DNA from: Niallia sp. FSL W8-0635
GTDB lineage: Bacteria > Bacillota > Bacilli > Bacillales > Cytobacillaceae
Direction: 5' to 3'
Assembly (NCBI RefSeq): GCF_038007965.1
Contig: NZ_JBBOYD010000001.1
Coordinates: forward strand, 3,574,501-3,638,500
DNA length: 64,000 nt
Of the stretch, positions 10,332 through 19,546 are shown in pieces. A model generated the notes under the pieces. The model ran no database searches. It was not told where the DNA came from and saw only the letters and a list, made by a program, of their open reading frames with translations. How positions within the stretch are numbered: the first letter of the stretch is position 1; every line of letters begins with the position of its first letter. Made by a program: the position numbers and the translations under genes.

Positions 10332-11873
10332 TTAATTTGCATTTTTAAATTCAGATGGGGTATATCCAGTATGCTTTTTAAAAACTCGGCTAAAATATTG
10401 GGGATTATCGCCAAACCCAATCATTTCTGCAAGTGCAAAAATTTTGACATCATCCGTGTTTTTTATTTCTTCAATCGCTCTGTTTACTCTCATTCTCGTT
10501 ACATAACTCGAAAACTTTTCTCCCGTTTCTTGTTTAAAGAGCTTTCCTAAATAATCTGCATTCATATAGACTTGTTTAGCTACCCATTTCAAAGAAAGAA
10601 CAGGATTACTCAATTCCTGATCAACTATTTCTTTTATTTTCTCCATTAAAAAGGACTGTGAAGACTTATGTTTATCATAATAAGAAAAGGTGATATCTTT
10701 TGTATGGCGAAGAAGAAAATCCTTCATCTCCTGAATAGTCTTTGCTTCCAGCAAATAAGGAATTTCCCTCATATATTCGGAAAGTTTTTTGCCATAGCAG
10801 GTTTGAATGATAGCAAGGAAAAGCTGAATGACATAGGCTCTTGTCAAATGAATGGGATCTCGTTTAGCTGCAAGCTGATAGAATACGTCGTCCATTTCCT
10901 TTTCGACCATGTCCCAATTACCTGACTTTATTTGTAAAAACACTTGCAATTCATCAAAATCAAAACTATCGGTTTCTTGTTCTTCCTGAATATCTTCTTT
11001 CGTGATAATACTGCCTTCTTCTAAATAAAAACGATAACTGAGACATTCTAATGCTTCTTGATAAAGCTTTTTTGTTTGTGTAATAGGTCCCACTCTGCTG
11101 ACAGCAATAGTCATATCCATTTCATAGACAGCATAAAAATTTTTTCGAATTTGCTCCATTCTTTCTTGTAAATCTTCTTGGCTATTACTTTGATCTAACA
11201 AGAACAAAATATATTCTCCGATATTGGATGAAAGAATGGGGGCCTCAAAAATATCGTTTCCGATATTCTCCAGCATAAATAAATGTTCATAGGTGAATTC
11301 TTTCTCTAAATGAAATAGCACTACACAAATTTGCTTATTCTCTAATTTAATGCGAAAAAGTCTTTCATAATAAGCTAAAGTCTTTTTCTCAGACTTCTTA
11401 CTTGTAACAAGTTCTGTCAATAATTGTTTTTTTACAAAGGGCTGAACAGTGTCCATCTTCTTTCTCAATTCTTTTAAATGAGACTCTCTTTTTTCTGTGA
11501 TATGAATCTCTCTAATAGTCTGCTCAATCGCTTCCATAATTTGAAACTCATTACAAGGCTTTAGTAAATAATGCTTCACCCCAAACTCCATTGCTTTTTT
11601 TGCATAATGAAACTCCGAAAATCCCGATAAAAGGATAAAATGAATAGAAGGGAATTCTACGGATATTTTCGAAACTAATTCAATTCCATTCATACCAGGC
11701 ATTTTAATATCACATATGACAATATGTGGTCGCAAATCAGTGATTAACTGATAAGCCTCCATCCCATTAGCAGCTTTTCCTACTAACGTAGTTTCGAGCA
11801 TTTCCCAGTTAATGATGCTTGCAATACCGTCTAATATGATTCTTTCATCGTCCACTAAAATAACTTTATACAA
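10332..11873 (-). CDS. yesN: Response regulator, AraC-type output, YesN-like
   Basis: This regulator of about 513 aa has a receiver domain (1-120; acidic DDE pocket near residue 8 and phospho-acceptor Asp in ICDIKMPG), a linker region, and a C-terminal AraC double helix-turn-helix (about 410-510: NADYLGKLFKQETGEKF, then FGDNPQYFSRVFKKHTGYTPSEF). It should activate the pectin operon when phosphorylated by the adjacent kinase. TTG at 11873 (LYKVILVDDER) fits family N-termini and has GGTGAT upstream. A longer frame to 11891 would overlap the kinase gene by a few codons. Target promoters are inferred from context. Confidence 0.9.
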   Translation of the reverse strand: MYKVILVDDERIILDGIASIINWEMLETTLVGKAANGMEAYQLITDLRPHIVICDIKMPGMNGIELVSKISVEFPSIHFILLSGFSEFHYAKKAMEFGVKHYLLKPCNEFQIMEAIEQTIREIHITEKRESHLKELRKKMDTVQPFVKKQLLTELVTSKKSEKKTLAYYERLFRIKLENKQICVVLFHLEKEFTYEHLFMLENIGNDIFEAPILSSNIGEYILFLLDQSNSQEDLQERMEQIRKNFYAVYEMDMTIAVSRVGPITQTKKLYQEALECLSYRFYLEEGSIITKEDIQEEQETDSFDFDELQVFLQIKSGNWDMVEKEMDDVFYQLAAKRDPIHLTRAYVIQLFLAIIQTCYGKKLSEYMREIPYLLEAKTIQEMKDFLLRHTKDITFSYYDKHKSSQSFLMEKIKEIVDQELSNPVLSLKWVAKQVYMNADYLGKLFKQETGEKFSSYVTRMRVNRAIEEIKNTDDVKIFALAEMIGFGDNPQYFSRVFKKHTGYTPSEFKNAN

Positions 11874-11877
11874 ACCA

Positions 11878-13629
11878 TCACCGCCATTCATTTGGAATGC
11901 TTAGACATACCTTCGTTCCCATTCCTGCTTTGCTTTTGATCGTTAAGCCAAATGCATCTCCATATAAAAGCTTGATTCTAGCATCGATATTAGATAATCC
12001 AATTCCATTTCCTTTTGCTTTCCCTTCCTGTTTCAGAACCCGTTCTAATAATGCTTCCTCCATTCCAGGACCATTATCTTCTACAATAATATGAAGGATG
12101 TTCTCCTTTAAAAAGGCTTGCACATTTATTTCGCAGGTCTCTATCATTCTTTCAAGGGCATAATGAACCGCATTTTCCACAAGTGGCTGAATCATAAATT
12201 TAGGAATATAGCAATTTTTTGTATTTGGCGAAATTTCTTCACGAAAAACTAATCGATCTCCAAAACGATATTTTTGAATTCTTATATAATGGGAAACGAT
12301 GAAAATTTCTTCTTCAAGTGGCACAACATCATTTTTCATCTTCATGGCATTTCGCATTAGATAGCCTAAAGACTCCACCATGCTTGAAATATCCTTTTGC
12401 CCATTTATTTTTGCCTGCCAATTAATCGTCTCCAAGGTATTGTATAAAAAGTGGGGATTAATTTGTGCCTGCAATGCCTTAAACTCTGTATCTTTAATCA
12501 AAAGCTGCGTCTCGTAATTTTCTTTTATCAATCTATTTATGCGGTTAATCATCAAAATAAAATGATTCGTAAGAATACCAACTTCATCCTTTGAGTCTGC
12601 TGGTTTTAACACATTAGTAATGGATAAGTTACCTTTTTGAACATTTTTCATTGCTAGCACAAGCTGTTCAATTGGTTTAGTCAATTTACCGGAGAAAACA
12701 ATTGCCATCAATAAAACCAAGCCATTCAAAAGCAGGAAAATACCTACCATGACGTATTTAGTTGTTTTCACTTTCGAAATAATAGAATCAAATGAGACAA
12801 TGTTCCAGTAAACCCAGCTAACGTGAGAACTCGTAGAATGAGTAATAAAGTATTTCTTGCCTTTAATAGTTCTAATTTGATAACCGACTTCCGTTTTCGG
12901 TAAATATGGGATTTTCTCAAGCTCTATTGAGGAATCTTTGTAAAAAAAACGATTTGTGTCACTACTAATCATCATATTATTTGTCTGTTTATTTTCTTCA
13001 GATATACTATCTTCCACAATTCTGTCTAGATTCACTTGCATTAGGAGCGTACCTAAGTTGTCTAAACTCAAATTTTTATGTGCTCTTATTTTACGTATTG
13101 CAAAAATTTTGTTACTAGTTGTTTCTGTTACCCATTGGTTCGCTCCGTTATTTTCCTCTGCAATCTCTATCCATTTCTCCTTCTGATTATAGATGATTGG
13201 CGAAGAAAATCCTCCAGCACGGTACTCTGCTCCATTTACATCTAGCAAATGAATAGAATGAATATACTTAGAAGACCCAACATAATCAGTCATTAAATCC
13301 CAAAGTTCATTTTCCAGCTGGTATCGCTCGTATGGATTATCATTCTTTTTTACTTCCGCCAAAATTCTTTGAATCTTATTATCTGTCATAACCGAAAAGG
13401 ATATCTCTTCAATATTCTTTAATTCTTTTTCTAATTGGTTGGAGGACATATGTAATACTTCAGTCGTCTTTTGATAATATTGTTGATCGTATACATGAAA
13501 TGCATATTGGAATCCAACTAAGATAAAGGATAAAGATCCTATCATGATTAATAAGATCGTTAGAATGAGCTTGTTTTTAATTTTCAGCTGCTTATATTTA
13601 TTGAGAATAGAAATAAACCAGTTTTTCAT
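11878..13629 (-). CDS. yesM: Sensor histidine kinase, YesM-like (HisKA_7TM-independent, LytS/YesM class)
   Basis: This 583-aa membrane kinase has helices near residues 17-38 and 290-312 flanking an extracytoplasmic sensor of about 250 aa. A HAMP segment (about 313-365) follows, then the phospho-acceptor block QINPHFLYNTLETI, whose His is the expected phosphorylation site. The ATPase domain contains EDNGPGME and GNGIGLSNI. It should sense an extracellular or imported pectic sugar cue and phosphorylate YesN, encoded immediately downstream. The start ATG has GAGGAGCTC upstream. The gene order DUF624-kinase-regulator is the same as in yesLMN. Confidence 0.9.
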   Translation of the reverse strand: MKNWFISILNKYKQLKIKNKLILTILLIMIGSLSFILVGFQYAFHVYDQQYYQKTTEVLHMSSNQLEKELKNIEEISFSVMTDNKIQRILAEVKKNDNPYERYQLENELWDLMTDYVGSSKYIHSIHLLDVNGAEYRAGGFSSPIIYNQKEKWIEIAEENNGANQWVTETTSNKIFAIRKIRAHKNLSLDNLGTLLMQVNLDRIVEDSISEENKQTNNMMISSDTNRFFYKDSSIELEKIPYLPKTEVGYQIRTIKGKKYFITHSTSSHVSWVYWNIVSFDSIISKVKTTKYVMVGIFLLLNGLVLLMAIVFSGKLTKPIEQLVLAMKNVQKGNLSITNVLKPADSKDEVGILTNHFILMINRINRLIKENYETQLLIKDTEFKALQAQINPHFLYNTLETINWQAKINGQKDISSMVESLGYLMRNAMKMKNDVVPLEEEIFIVSHYIRIQKYRFGDRLVFREEISPNTKNCYIPKFMIQPLVENAVHYALERMIETCEINVQAFLKENILHIIVEDNGPGMEEALLERVLKQEGKAKGNGIGLSNIDARIKLLYGDAFGLTIKSKAGMGTKVCLSIPNEWR

Positions 13630-13648
13630 ATCTGAGCTCCTCTTTGCT

Positions 13649-14281
13649 TCAAATAGTTCGATCCTGGTTGAGCCTTTGCAAACGACTATCTATACTAACA
13701 AACGCTTTCCCTGCAATCCATGTAATAACAAATGCACTGGAACTAACACTGAAAAACAATAGAAGCGTAATATGTAGGGAAGCAATTAAAGTAACGCAAA
13801 ACACGGCTAGAAAAATTCCTAATGTATGAAGTGGACGTAAAAATCCAATAAAAAAAGCATATTTTAGATACTCAAATAATCTAAGTTCATAATAGGTGAA
13901 GATTGGTAGAAGATAAAAGAAAGTAGTCATAAAGTATAGAAATAAACCAAGAAAGAGAATAATAGGGAATGTTTGACCCAAATCACTGATAATCCGAAAA
14001 TCAATGTAAAATAATAAGAAAATCATTGTACAAATCATCCCAAGGATATTCCCTTTCCGCCAATTTTCCTTGTAGCTATTCCAGAATACTGGGAATATAG
14101 CAATATCAGTCTCTCTGTTGACCCATTTTTTTGTAATAGAAAACATTGCTATACTTGCTGGCATCCACCCAAATAAACCAAATCCTAAAGCAGTAAAAAA
14201 CCCCCATAGGATATTTAAATAAGCCAATCGCATTACCCATTCACAAAAACGATAGACACCATTTGTTAAGATATGTACCAA
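13649..14281 (-). CDS. yesL: DUF624 membrane protein, YesL-like
   Basis: This integral membrane protein of about 210 aa has roughly five hydrophobic segments and belongs to the DUF624 family (function unknown), which recurs beside carbohydrate ABC importers. The motif YRFCEWVMRLAYLNILWGFF near the N-terminus is characteristic of the family. I chose TTG 14281 from an AAAGGGAG site 11 bp upstream and from family length; a GTG at 14320 gives 223 aa. It is the first gene of the yesLMN-like unit. A second DUF624 gene lies in the arabinan operon at 46001-46600. Confidence 0.8.
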   Translation of the reverse strand: MVHILTNGVYRFCEWVMRLAYLNILWGFFTALGFGLFGWMPASIAMFSITKKWVNRETDIAIFPVFWNSYKENWRKGNILGMICTMIFLLFYIDFRIISDLGQTFPIILFLGLFLYFMTTFFYLLPIFTYYELRLFEYLKYAFFIGFLRPLHTLGIFLAVFCVTLIASLHITLLLFFSVSSSAFVITWIAGKAFVSIDSRLQRLNQDRTI

Positions 14282-14451
14282 TATTCCATCAACTCCCTTT
14301 TTTAATCTATTGTACCTCACTTTTGAAAACCTTTACATAGGATAAACAGCATGGTAAAAGGCAAGGAATATTTATCTATTAAGTCCCCCTAAGATTCTAG
14401 ATTCTTTGCTACATCCCCACTCTTTATTTTCTTAAAAAAATGAAATTTTAG

Positions 14452-14477
14452 GTTTTAATTTCTAAACAATAGGGTAG
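14452..14477 (+). promoter_or_regulatory. SigB-type promoter candidate for the RsbR-like gene
   Basis: GTTTTA, a 14-bp spacer and GGGTAG match the SigB consensus (GTTTAA-N13-15-GGGTAT) with one mismatch per hexamer, 77 bp upstream of the STAS gene. This fits a general stress gene, but it is predicted from motif only. Confidence 0.5.
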
Positions 14478-14553
14478 ATACCACATATTAAAAATAATTA
14501 CTAGCGGAAAAATAGTGCTTTCTATCTCAATTAATAAACGGGAGTAGCGGAAA

Positions 14554-15375
14554 ATGAATACCATAACTTACATAAAGGAAGAATTAAAAACATTCATTAA
14601 TGAAAATGAATTTCCATTCAATCAAAAACTTCTTACGGAAGCAATAAATGTATCAACAAAGATTACTGACATATTAAACAAAGGAAACATCGATTTATTA
14701 AAAAACGCCAAAAAATTAATTTTTTATACAGTCGATCAGAAGGAAGAAGAATTAATCTCTTTTGCGAAAGTAGAAGGAATTGCATGGGCAAAACACTCTT
14801 TAACGCTTGAATTAAAGCTTGAATGGGTGCAAGCTATACGAAGAACGCTCTGGCACTTTATACGGATAATTGATGAAGAAAAAGACATCATGAAAAATCG
14901 CGATGATTATTACGGAATGGAAAAAATATTCAATGAAAAAATAGATCAATTTTTAAATACCTTTTTTCTTAGCTATTCTCACTACAAGGATGAGATGTTA
15001 CATAAACAAAGAGAAATGGTTGAACATTTATCTGTACCAATTATTCCAATTAAACAATCTATTTCCGTTTTACCGTTAATCGGTTATATTGATTCGTACA
15101 GAATTAAAGTAATTGAGGAAAAGGTACTTAATGATATAGGAGATTCCAAAATCCAAATATTAGTTATAGATCTTTCTGGTATAGCCATAATGGAAATGGA
15201 TGTAATTGATTACTTCGAAAAAATATTAGCAGGGATATCAATGATGGGTTGCAAAGCTATTCTGACTGGATTAAGGCCAGAGTTAGTGAAAAAAATGGTG
15301 CATGCTGGCATTCAATTCGAAAAAAATGCTGAAACAAGAGGTACGCTGCAAGAAACCTTGAAGAATATCCTATAG
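14554..15375 (+). CDS. RsbR-like stressosome protein, C-terminal STAS domain
   Basis: This 273-aa protein has an N-terminal helical sensor region (about 1-150, globin-like in RsbR relatives) and a C-terminal STAS domain (about 160-270) recognised by PLIGYIDSYR, LVIDLSGIAIMEMDV and AILTGLRPELVKKMV. RsbR paralogues form the stressosome controlling SigB. From memory, RsbRA carries phospho-acceptor threonines in VVDTMV and RPEIAQT; here the matching places read IMEMD and RPELVKK, so both seem absent. It stands alone with a SigB-like promoter upstream and a terminator downstream. The start ATG has a GGGAG site. No RsbS or RsbT gene is nearby. Confidence 0.75.
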   Translation: MNTITYIKEELKTFINENEFPFNQKLLTEAINVSTKITDILNKGNIDLLKNAKKLIFYTVDQKEEELISFAKVEGIAWAKHSLTLELKLEWVQAIRRTLWHFIRIIDEEKDIMKNRDDYYGMEKIFNEKIDQFLNTFFLSYSHYKDEMLHKQREMVEHLSVPIIPIKQSISVLPLIGYIDSYRIKVIEEKVLNDIGDSKIQILVIDLSGIAIMEMDVIDYFEKILAGISMMGCKAILTGLRPELVKKMVHAGIQFEKNAETRGTLQETLKNIL

Positions 15376-15383
15376 CTTTAATT

Positions 15384-15408
15384 AAAAAGACCAATATTGG
15401 TCTTTTTT
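15384..15408 (+). terminator. Terminator of the RsbR-like gene
   Basis: A near-perfect hairpin (AAAAAGACCAATATTGGTC then T6) lies 9 bp after the stop codon. Confidence 0.8.
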
Positions 15409-15503
15409 CAGTTTAGAATCAAAAAACATTTTAATTCCATTTGGAAATATACTACTATTTTCGTAAATATAATTTGATTCCTCTACCTTAAGATGGTTCG
15501 ATC

Positions 15504-16127
15504 CTAGCTGGTTATTCCACCAGGTTGGATCGGATATAAAACCCCCCCCAAGGCGAACGATATTCTGCCTGTTTCCTCGGAAACGACAATAACTAACGCA
15601 TCAGATATCTCACTTAAACCAATGGCTGCACGGTGTCTTGTCCCTAATTTTTCCTTACCCTTGTAATGAACAGAGGAAGGAAAAATATTTCCAGCTGAAA
15701 TAATCGAATCTCCCTCGATCAACACCCCACCATCGTGCAAAGGATTACCTGGGTAGAAAATTGCTTCTAATAGAGACGGAGATAACTTTGCATGCAAAGG
15801 AATTCCAGAATGAACAAGTGTTTCTAATTCATTATTGCGCTTAATGGCAATTAGTGCACCATGTCGCTTTTCCGATAAAGATTGAGCACATGCTGTAAGA
15901 ATTTCTAAATCCTTTGTATAAGGCTCTAAATATAATTGCAAATAGAAGGTAGCAGTACTATGGTGAATACTTTTAAATAACTTATTTACTTCTTCAAAAT
16001 CATTTAAGATACAGCAATCTTTTTCATTCATTGTATGCTTAAGTTCCCCAATTTTCTCTTGTAAATGGGTTAACGAGTCGTGCATATGATTACTAAATTC
16101 TATCGGTAAATGTCTTTCACCTTCCAT
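15504..16127 (-). CDS. cdaS: Diadenylate cyclase CdaS
   Basis: This 207-aa enzyme makes cyclic di-AMP from two ATP. The N-terminal helical extension (about 1-60) is the feature that sets CdaS apart from membrane CdaA and DNA-binding DisA. The DAC domain follows, with PLHDGG (usually DGA) and GTRHRAAIGLSE. I chose ATG 16127 from AAAGGAG 8 bp upstream, giving the same length as I recall for B. subtilis CdaS, a sporulation-associated cyclase. The DGA-to-DGG change at the nucleotide-binding motif is visible; whether it affects activity is unknown. Confidence 0.85.
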   Translation of the reverse strand: MEGERHLPIEFSNHMHDSLTHLQEKIGELKHTMNEKDCCILNDFEEVNKLFKSIHHSTATFYLQLYLEPYTKDLEILTACAQSLSEKRHGALIAIKRNNELETLVHSGIPLHAKLSPSLLEAIFYPGNPLHDGGVLIEGDSIISAGNIFPSSVHYKGKEKLGTRHRAAIGLSEISDALVIVVSEETGRISFALGGVLYPIQPGGITS

Positions 16128-16292
16128 ACGAAACACTCCTTTTTTTGTTACCTTGTCCAAGCTTAGTGAATTTATGCAAGCAGGTAGTTAAATTTGTTAT
16201 TAGCTTGCTGATGCATTTTGAGTCATTGAATTCATATTTTACAAATGATAGACTAATAGTTGAGTATTTCAAAAGGAGGGAATATTCTACAG

Positions 16293-16835
16293 ATGAAATT
16301 TTGGACTTGGACTATTATTATTCTACTTTCCGTTACCGCAATCGGCGTTTCTTCCTTTTTTATTATGCAAACACTATTTGACAGTAATTCACCTTTACAA
16401 ACAAAGAATGAACGATCTGTCGTAAAGGAAGCTTCCGCCGAAGTAGAAGAATCTTTTAACACAGAAAAAGTCAATACTCCTGTCAATGAGGAAGTTGTTG
16501 CTTTGGCCGATGGCACGAGTGGACACACATTTATTTCTAATTGGCATGACTTTTATAATGAAACATTAGGTTGGGGTAGACTGGAAACGACTAGCTACGA
16601 AGAACAAAAAGAAGCCGCTCTATCCATTCTTGAAGAGATGAAAGATATCAAAGTTTCCGATGATAAGATTGCACAAGATATCGAGGACATTGCTACAAAT
16701 GCTAAAGTTATAGTGGAAACGGATGATCGTGCCGCTATGCGAAATCTGCATCGATATTTTCATGATTTAGATATTTATTTTAATGGTTATAATTATAATC
16801 AAACGTTTGGTATTACTGAATTTAGAGGGAACTAA
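16293..16835 (+). CDS. Membrane-anchored protein of unknown function
   Basis: I do not recognise this 180-aa protein. One N-terminal transmembrane segment (about 4-26) is followed by a charged, Glu-rich linker and a predicted extracytoplasmic helical domain (about 70-180), with SNWHDFYNETLGWGR and RNLHRYFHDLDIYFNGYNYN. The single uncleaved anchor and acidic domain suggest a surface or forespore-membrane protein. ATG 16293 is used; AAAGGAGG is 13 bp upstream, which is long. It diverges from cdaS across about 165 bp and converges on nos. Confidence 0.7.
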   Translation: MKFWTWTIIILLSVTAIGVSSFFIMQTLFDSNSPLQTKNERSVVKEASAEVEESFNTEKVNTPVNEEVVALADGTSGHTFISNWHDFYNETLGWGRLETTSYEEQKEAALSILEEMKDIKVSDDKIAQDIEDIATNAKVIVETDDRAAMRNLHRYFHDLDIYFNGYNYNQTFGITEFRGN

Positions 16836-16871
16836 GCTCGTTAATCGATAGACTAAGTTCCTCTCTATCTT

Positions 16872-17954
16872 TTAGATAAATGGATATTTTTGATTAAAAT
16901 AATTGGGTTTTTTGCCTTCATTATTGTATCTTTTATGAAAAATATGGGTTGTTGCGGGAGATAGCGGTGGAATTAGCCATGCCCAATTGCCAGTAATTTC
17001 TCTCCCTTTTTCTGCTTCTTTATTCTCAAATGTCTTAAATTGCTGTGCAGCTGTGTGATGATCCACAATCGTTACACCTGCTTTTTGAAATGAATCTAAT
17101 ACAGCAATATTTAATTCGACTAACGCTTTATCTTTCCAAAGTGTAGCATTCTTTTTCATGTTGAGCCCAAGCCATTCCCCGATGGTTGGAAGCATATTAT
17201 AACGATTCTCATCCGCCAAGTTTCTTGCTCCAATTTCTGTTCCCATATACCAGCCATTAAATGGAGCCGCCGTATAAGAAATACCACCAATTTCAAGGCG
17301 CATACTAGAAATAATTGGCACCGCATACCACTGTAAGCCTAATTCTTCAAACCATGAATAGTCTGGATGTTGAATAGGTACTTCTAAAATAATTTCTTTC
17401 GGGATTTCATACAGCTTCGGCTTTTGTCCATTTTTTTGAATGACAAGGGGGAGGATATCAAAATTTGTTTGTTTTCCTATCCAACCTAGCTTTAAGCACT
17501 CTTTTGTAAAAGCGATAGAATCTGGATCACCAATGATTCCATTCTCTGTTTCATATCCTGCATAACGAATGAGTTGATGATTCCATATTCGGATACTAGA
17601 ATCTCTTTTTTCTTGCTCAAAAATAGTAATCGTCGGCTTTATTTTTCCTCCATTTGTTGCATAGGCAATATGATGAAACAAGGCTTCTTTTACTTCTTCT
17701 TCTGTTTCAGCATGCCGTTTATCTAGTACATGTAGATTTTCCCAAAACAACCGACCGATGCAGCGATTACTGTTGCGCCAAGCCATTTTAGCACCATATA
17801 CTAATTCTTCCTCTGTATGCTCATAGTAGCCCTTTTCATCGATTGCTTTCTCCACTTGTGCTATTCGCTTTTCAATCTCTTCTTCTGATCTGTTCATTTC
17901 CTTATAGGCTGTATCAATAAATATTTTCGCTTCTTCTAGTAGTGTTTTAACCAA
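16872..17954 (-). CDS. nos: Nitric oxide synthase oxygenase
   Basis: This 360-aa bacterial NO synthase is an oxygenase domain only, with no attached reductase, as in Bacillus. It oxidises L-arginine to citrulline and NO using heme and a pterin. The heme-ligating Cys lies in WRNSNRCIGR (about residue 65), and the substrate-binding Glu in GWYMGTEIGARNL (about 240). The length matches the family (about 360). It is 22 bp from the upstream aldehyde dehydrogenase gene on the same strand, so co-transcription is possible but not functionally obvious. NO in bacilli is linked to oxidative stress protection; catalase is encoded 3 kb away. Confidence 0.95.
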   Translation of the reverse strand: MVKTLLEEAKIFIDTAYKEMNRSEEEIEKRIAQVEKAIDEKGYYEHTEEELVYGAKMAWRNSNRCIGRLFWENLHVLDKRHAETEEEVKEALFHHIAYATNGGKIKPTITIFEQEKRDSSIRIWNHQLIRYAGYETENGIIGDPDSIAFTKECLKLGWIGKQTNFDILPLVIQKNGQKPKLYEIPKEIILEVPIQHPDYSWFEELGLQWYAVPIISSMRLEIGGISYTAAPFNGWYMGTEIGARNLADENRYNMLPTIGEWLGLNMKKNATLWKDKALVELNIAVLDSFQKAGVTIVDHHTAAQQFKTFENKEAEKGREITGNWAWLIPPLSPATTHIFHKRYNNEGKKPNYFNQKYPFI

Positions 17955-17976
17955 CAGAGGTCCTCCTAAATGATCA

Positions 17977-19350
17977 TTACTTTAGCACTTTACGAATAAT
18001 CTTTTCCTTTTTTTCTGTATATGGTGGAAAAAGAATAGGGATATCCACTTTCACGCTCTTTCTGAGTATACTTCTTTGATGAGAAAATGTAGTAAAACTA
18101 TATTCACCGTGGTAAGCTCCCATCCCTGACGCACCAACTCCACCAAAAGGCAAACTCGGAGGAACAATATGCGTCAGTACATCATTAACACAAACTCCCC
18201 CTGACGATATCGCCGGAATAACCCTTTCTTCTGTTTCCTTGCTATTCGTAAATAGATAGAGTGCCAAAGGCTTATCTAGCTTTTTTATTGATTCGATTGC
18301 TTCATCTAATTTTGTGTACGTTAAAACTGGTAAAAGCGGACCAAATATTTCTTCTTGCATTGTGGCAGATTCCCATGTTGCATCAAGTACAGTTGGTTCC
18401 ATAAATCGTGTTTCAATGCTATACTTTCCTCCAATTAAAATGCCTTTTTGGTCTGCTTCTAGCATATCTCTTAAGCGAAGAAAATGTCGTTCACTTACTA
18501 TTCTGCCGAAATCTTCCCTCTCTTCAATCTTTTCTCCAAAATAACTTATTAGTGTCTTTTTCAATTCACCGATTAATGCCTCTTTGACAGATTCATGGAC
18601 CATAATATAATCTGGTGCCACACAAGTTTGACCTGCATTCAGCGTCTTCCCCCAGATAATTCGCTTAGCTGCTATCGTTAAATTTGCTGTTTCATCTATA
18701 ATAACTGGACTTTTTCCGCCAAGCTCTAACGTAATAGGTGTTAAATGCTCTGCCGCTGCTTCCATCACGATTTTCCCTACTTTCGTGCTACCTGTAAAGA
18801 AAAGATAATCAAAGTTGGCATGTATTAATGCTTGATTTGTCTCCACTCCTCCTTCCATAGAACAAATATAAGAAGGCTCAAAAGTAGTATTAATCATTTC
18901 TGTTACTACAGTTGAAACAGTTGGTACCAGCTCTGATGGCTTTAATATTGCGCAATTCCCTGCAGCAATTGCTCCAATTAATGGTTCAATCAATAATTGA
19001 AATGGATAGTTAAAAGGACCAATAATTAGAACTGTTCCATATGGCTCGTAAAGAATTTCTCCCTTGGAAGGGAATAGACTCCATGTACTTCTTACCTTTT
19101 TTGGTTTCATCCATTTTTTCAAATGTTTCATTGTATGGCTTATGCTATTAAGCACAAATCCAATTTCCGATGTATACGACTCAAAAGGATGTTTTCCCAA
19201 ATCTTTCTGAAGGGCTTCTATTAATATTTGCTCTTTTTCTAAAATAGCATTTTTCAATTTTTCCAGTTGCTCCATCCGGAATGTATAGGACAATGTTTCT
19301 TGCGTTGCAAAGAATGATTTTGTATGTGCTAACTTTTCGTTTACGTTCAT
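17977..19350 (-). CDS. Aldehyde dehydrogenase, class 3-like (AldH/YwdH type)
   Basis: This 457-aa NAD(P)-dependent aldehyde dehydrogenase has LELGGKSP with the general-base Glu (about 205-212), the catalytic Cys in NAGQTCVAPDY (about 240), and EEIFGPLLPV near residue 330. The C-terminal tail FPPYTEKKEKIIRKVLK resembles class 3 fatty-aldehyde enzymes. I chose ATG 19350 (MNVNEK), six bases after GGAGAGG, over an upstream ATG at 19365. The substrate is probably medium-chain or aromatic aldehydes, inferred from the family. It lies directly upstream of nos. Confidence 0.88.
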   Translation of the reverse strand: MNVNEKLAHTKSFFATQETLSYTFRMEQLEKLKNAILEKEQILIEALQKDLGKHPFESYTSEIGFVLNSISHTMKHLKKWMKPKKVRSTWSLFPSKGEILYEPYGTVLIIGPFNYPFQLLIEPLIGAIAAGNCAILKPSELVPTVSTVVTEMINTTFEPSYICSMEGGVETNQALIHANFDYLFFTGSTKVGKIVMEAAAEHLTPITLELGGKSPVIIDETANLTIAAKRIIWGKTLNAGQTCVAPDYIMVHESVKEALIGELKKTLISYFGEKIEEREDFGRIVSERHFLRLRDMLEADQKGILIGGKYSIETRFMEPTVLDATWESATMQEEIFGPLLPVLTYTKLDEAIESIKKLDKPLALYLFTNSKETEERVIPAISSGGVCVNDVLTHIVPPSLPFGGVGASGMGAYHGEYSFTTFSHQRSILRKSVKVDIPILFPPYTEKKEKIIRKVLK

Positions 19351-19490
19351 TTTTTTCCTCTCCATTACAGGGTATCATTTAAAATTGAGTGTACCAACTT
19401 TTTCTTTCGTTTATCAAGTTTTATAGAAAAAATGTCTTTTGAATGCTACCAATTTATTATTTCGCTGAAAGAAAACGTCTGAAGTAGACT

Positions 19491-19546
19491 AAAAAAAGAT
19501 TTCGCATAAGAACCGATTTACATTAGGTCCTTATGTGAAATCTTTG
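19491..19546 (-). terminator. Terminator after aroD
   Basis: A long interrupted stem (AAGATTTC..CATAAG.ACC paired with GGT.CTTATG..GAAATCTT) is followed by T7 on the minus strand. It immediately follows the aroD stop. Confidence 0.85.

Noticed and set aside
14200..15375. Full stressosome/rsb operon
   Set aside because: Only one RsbR-like gene is present; no rsbS, rsbT, rsbU or sigB gene adjoins it.
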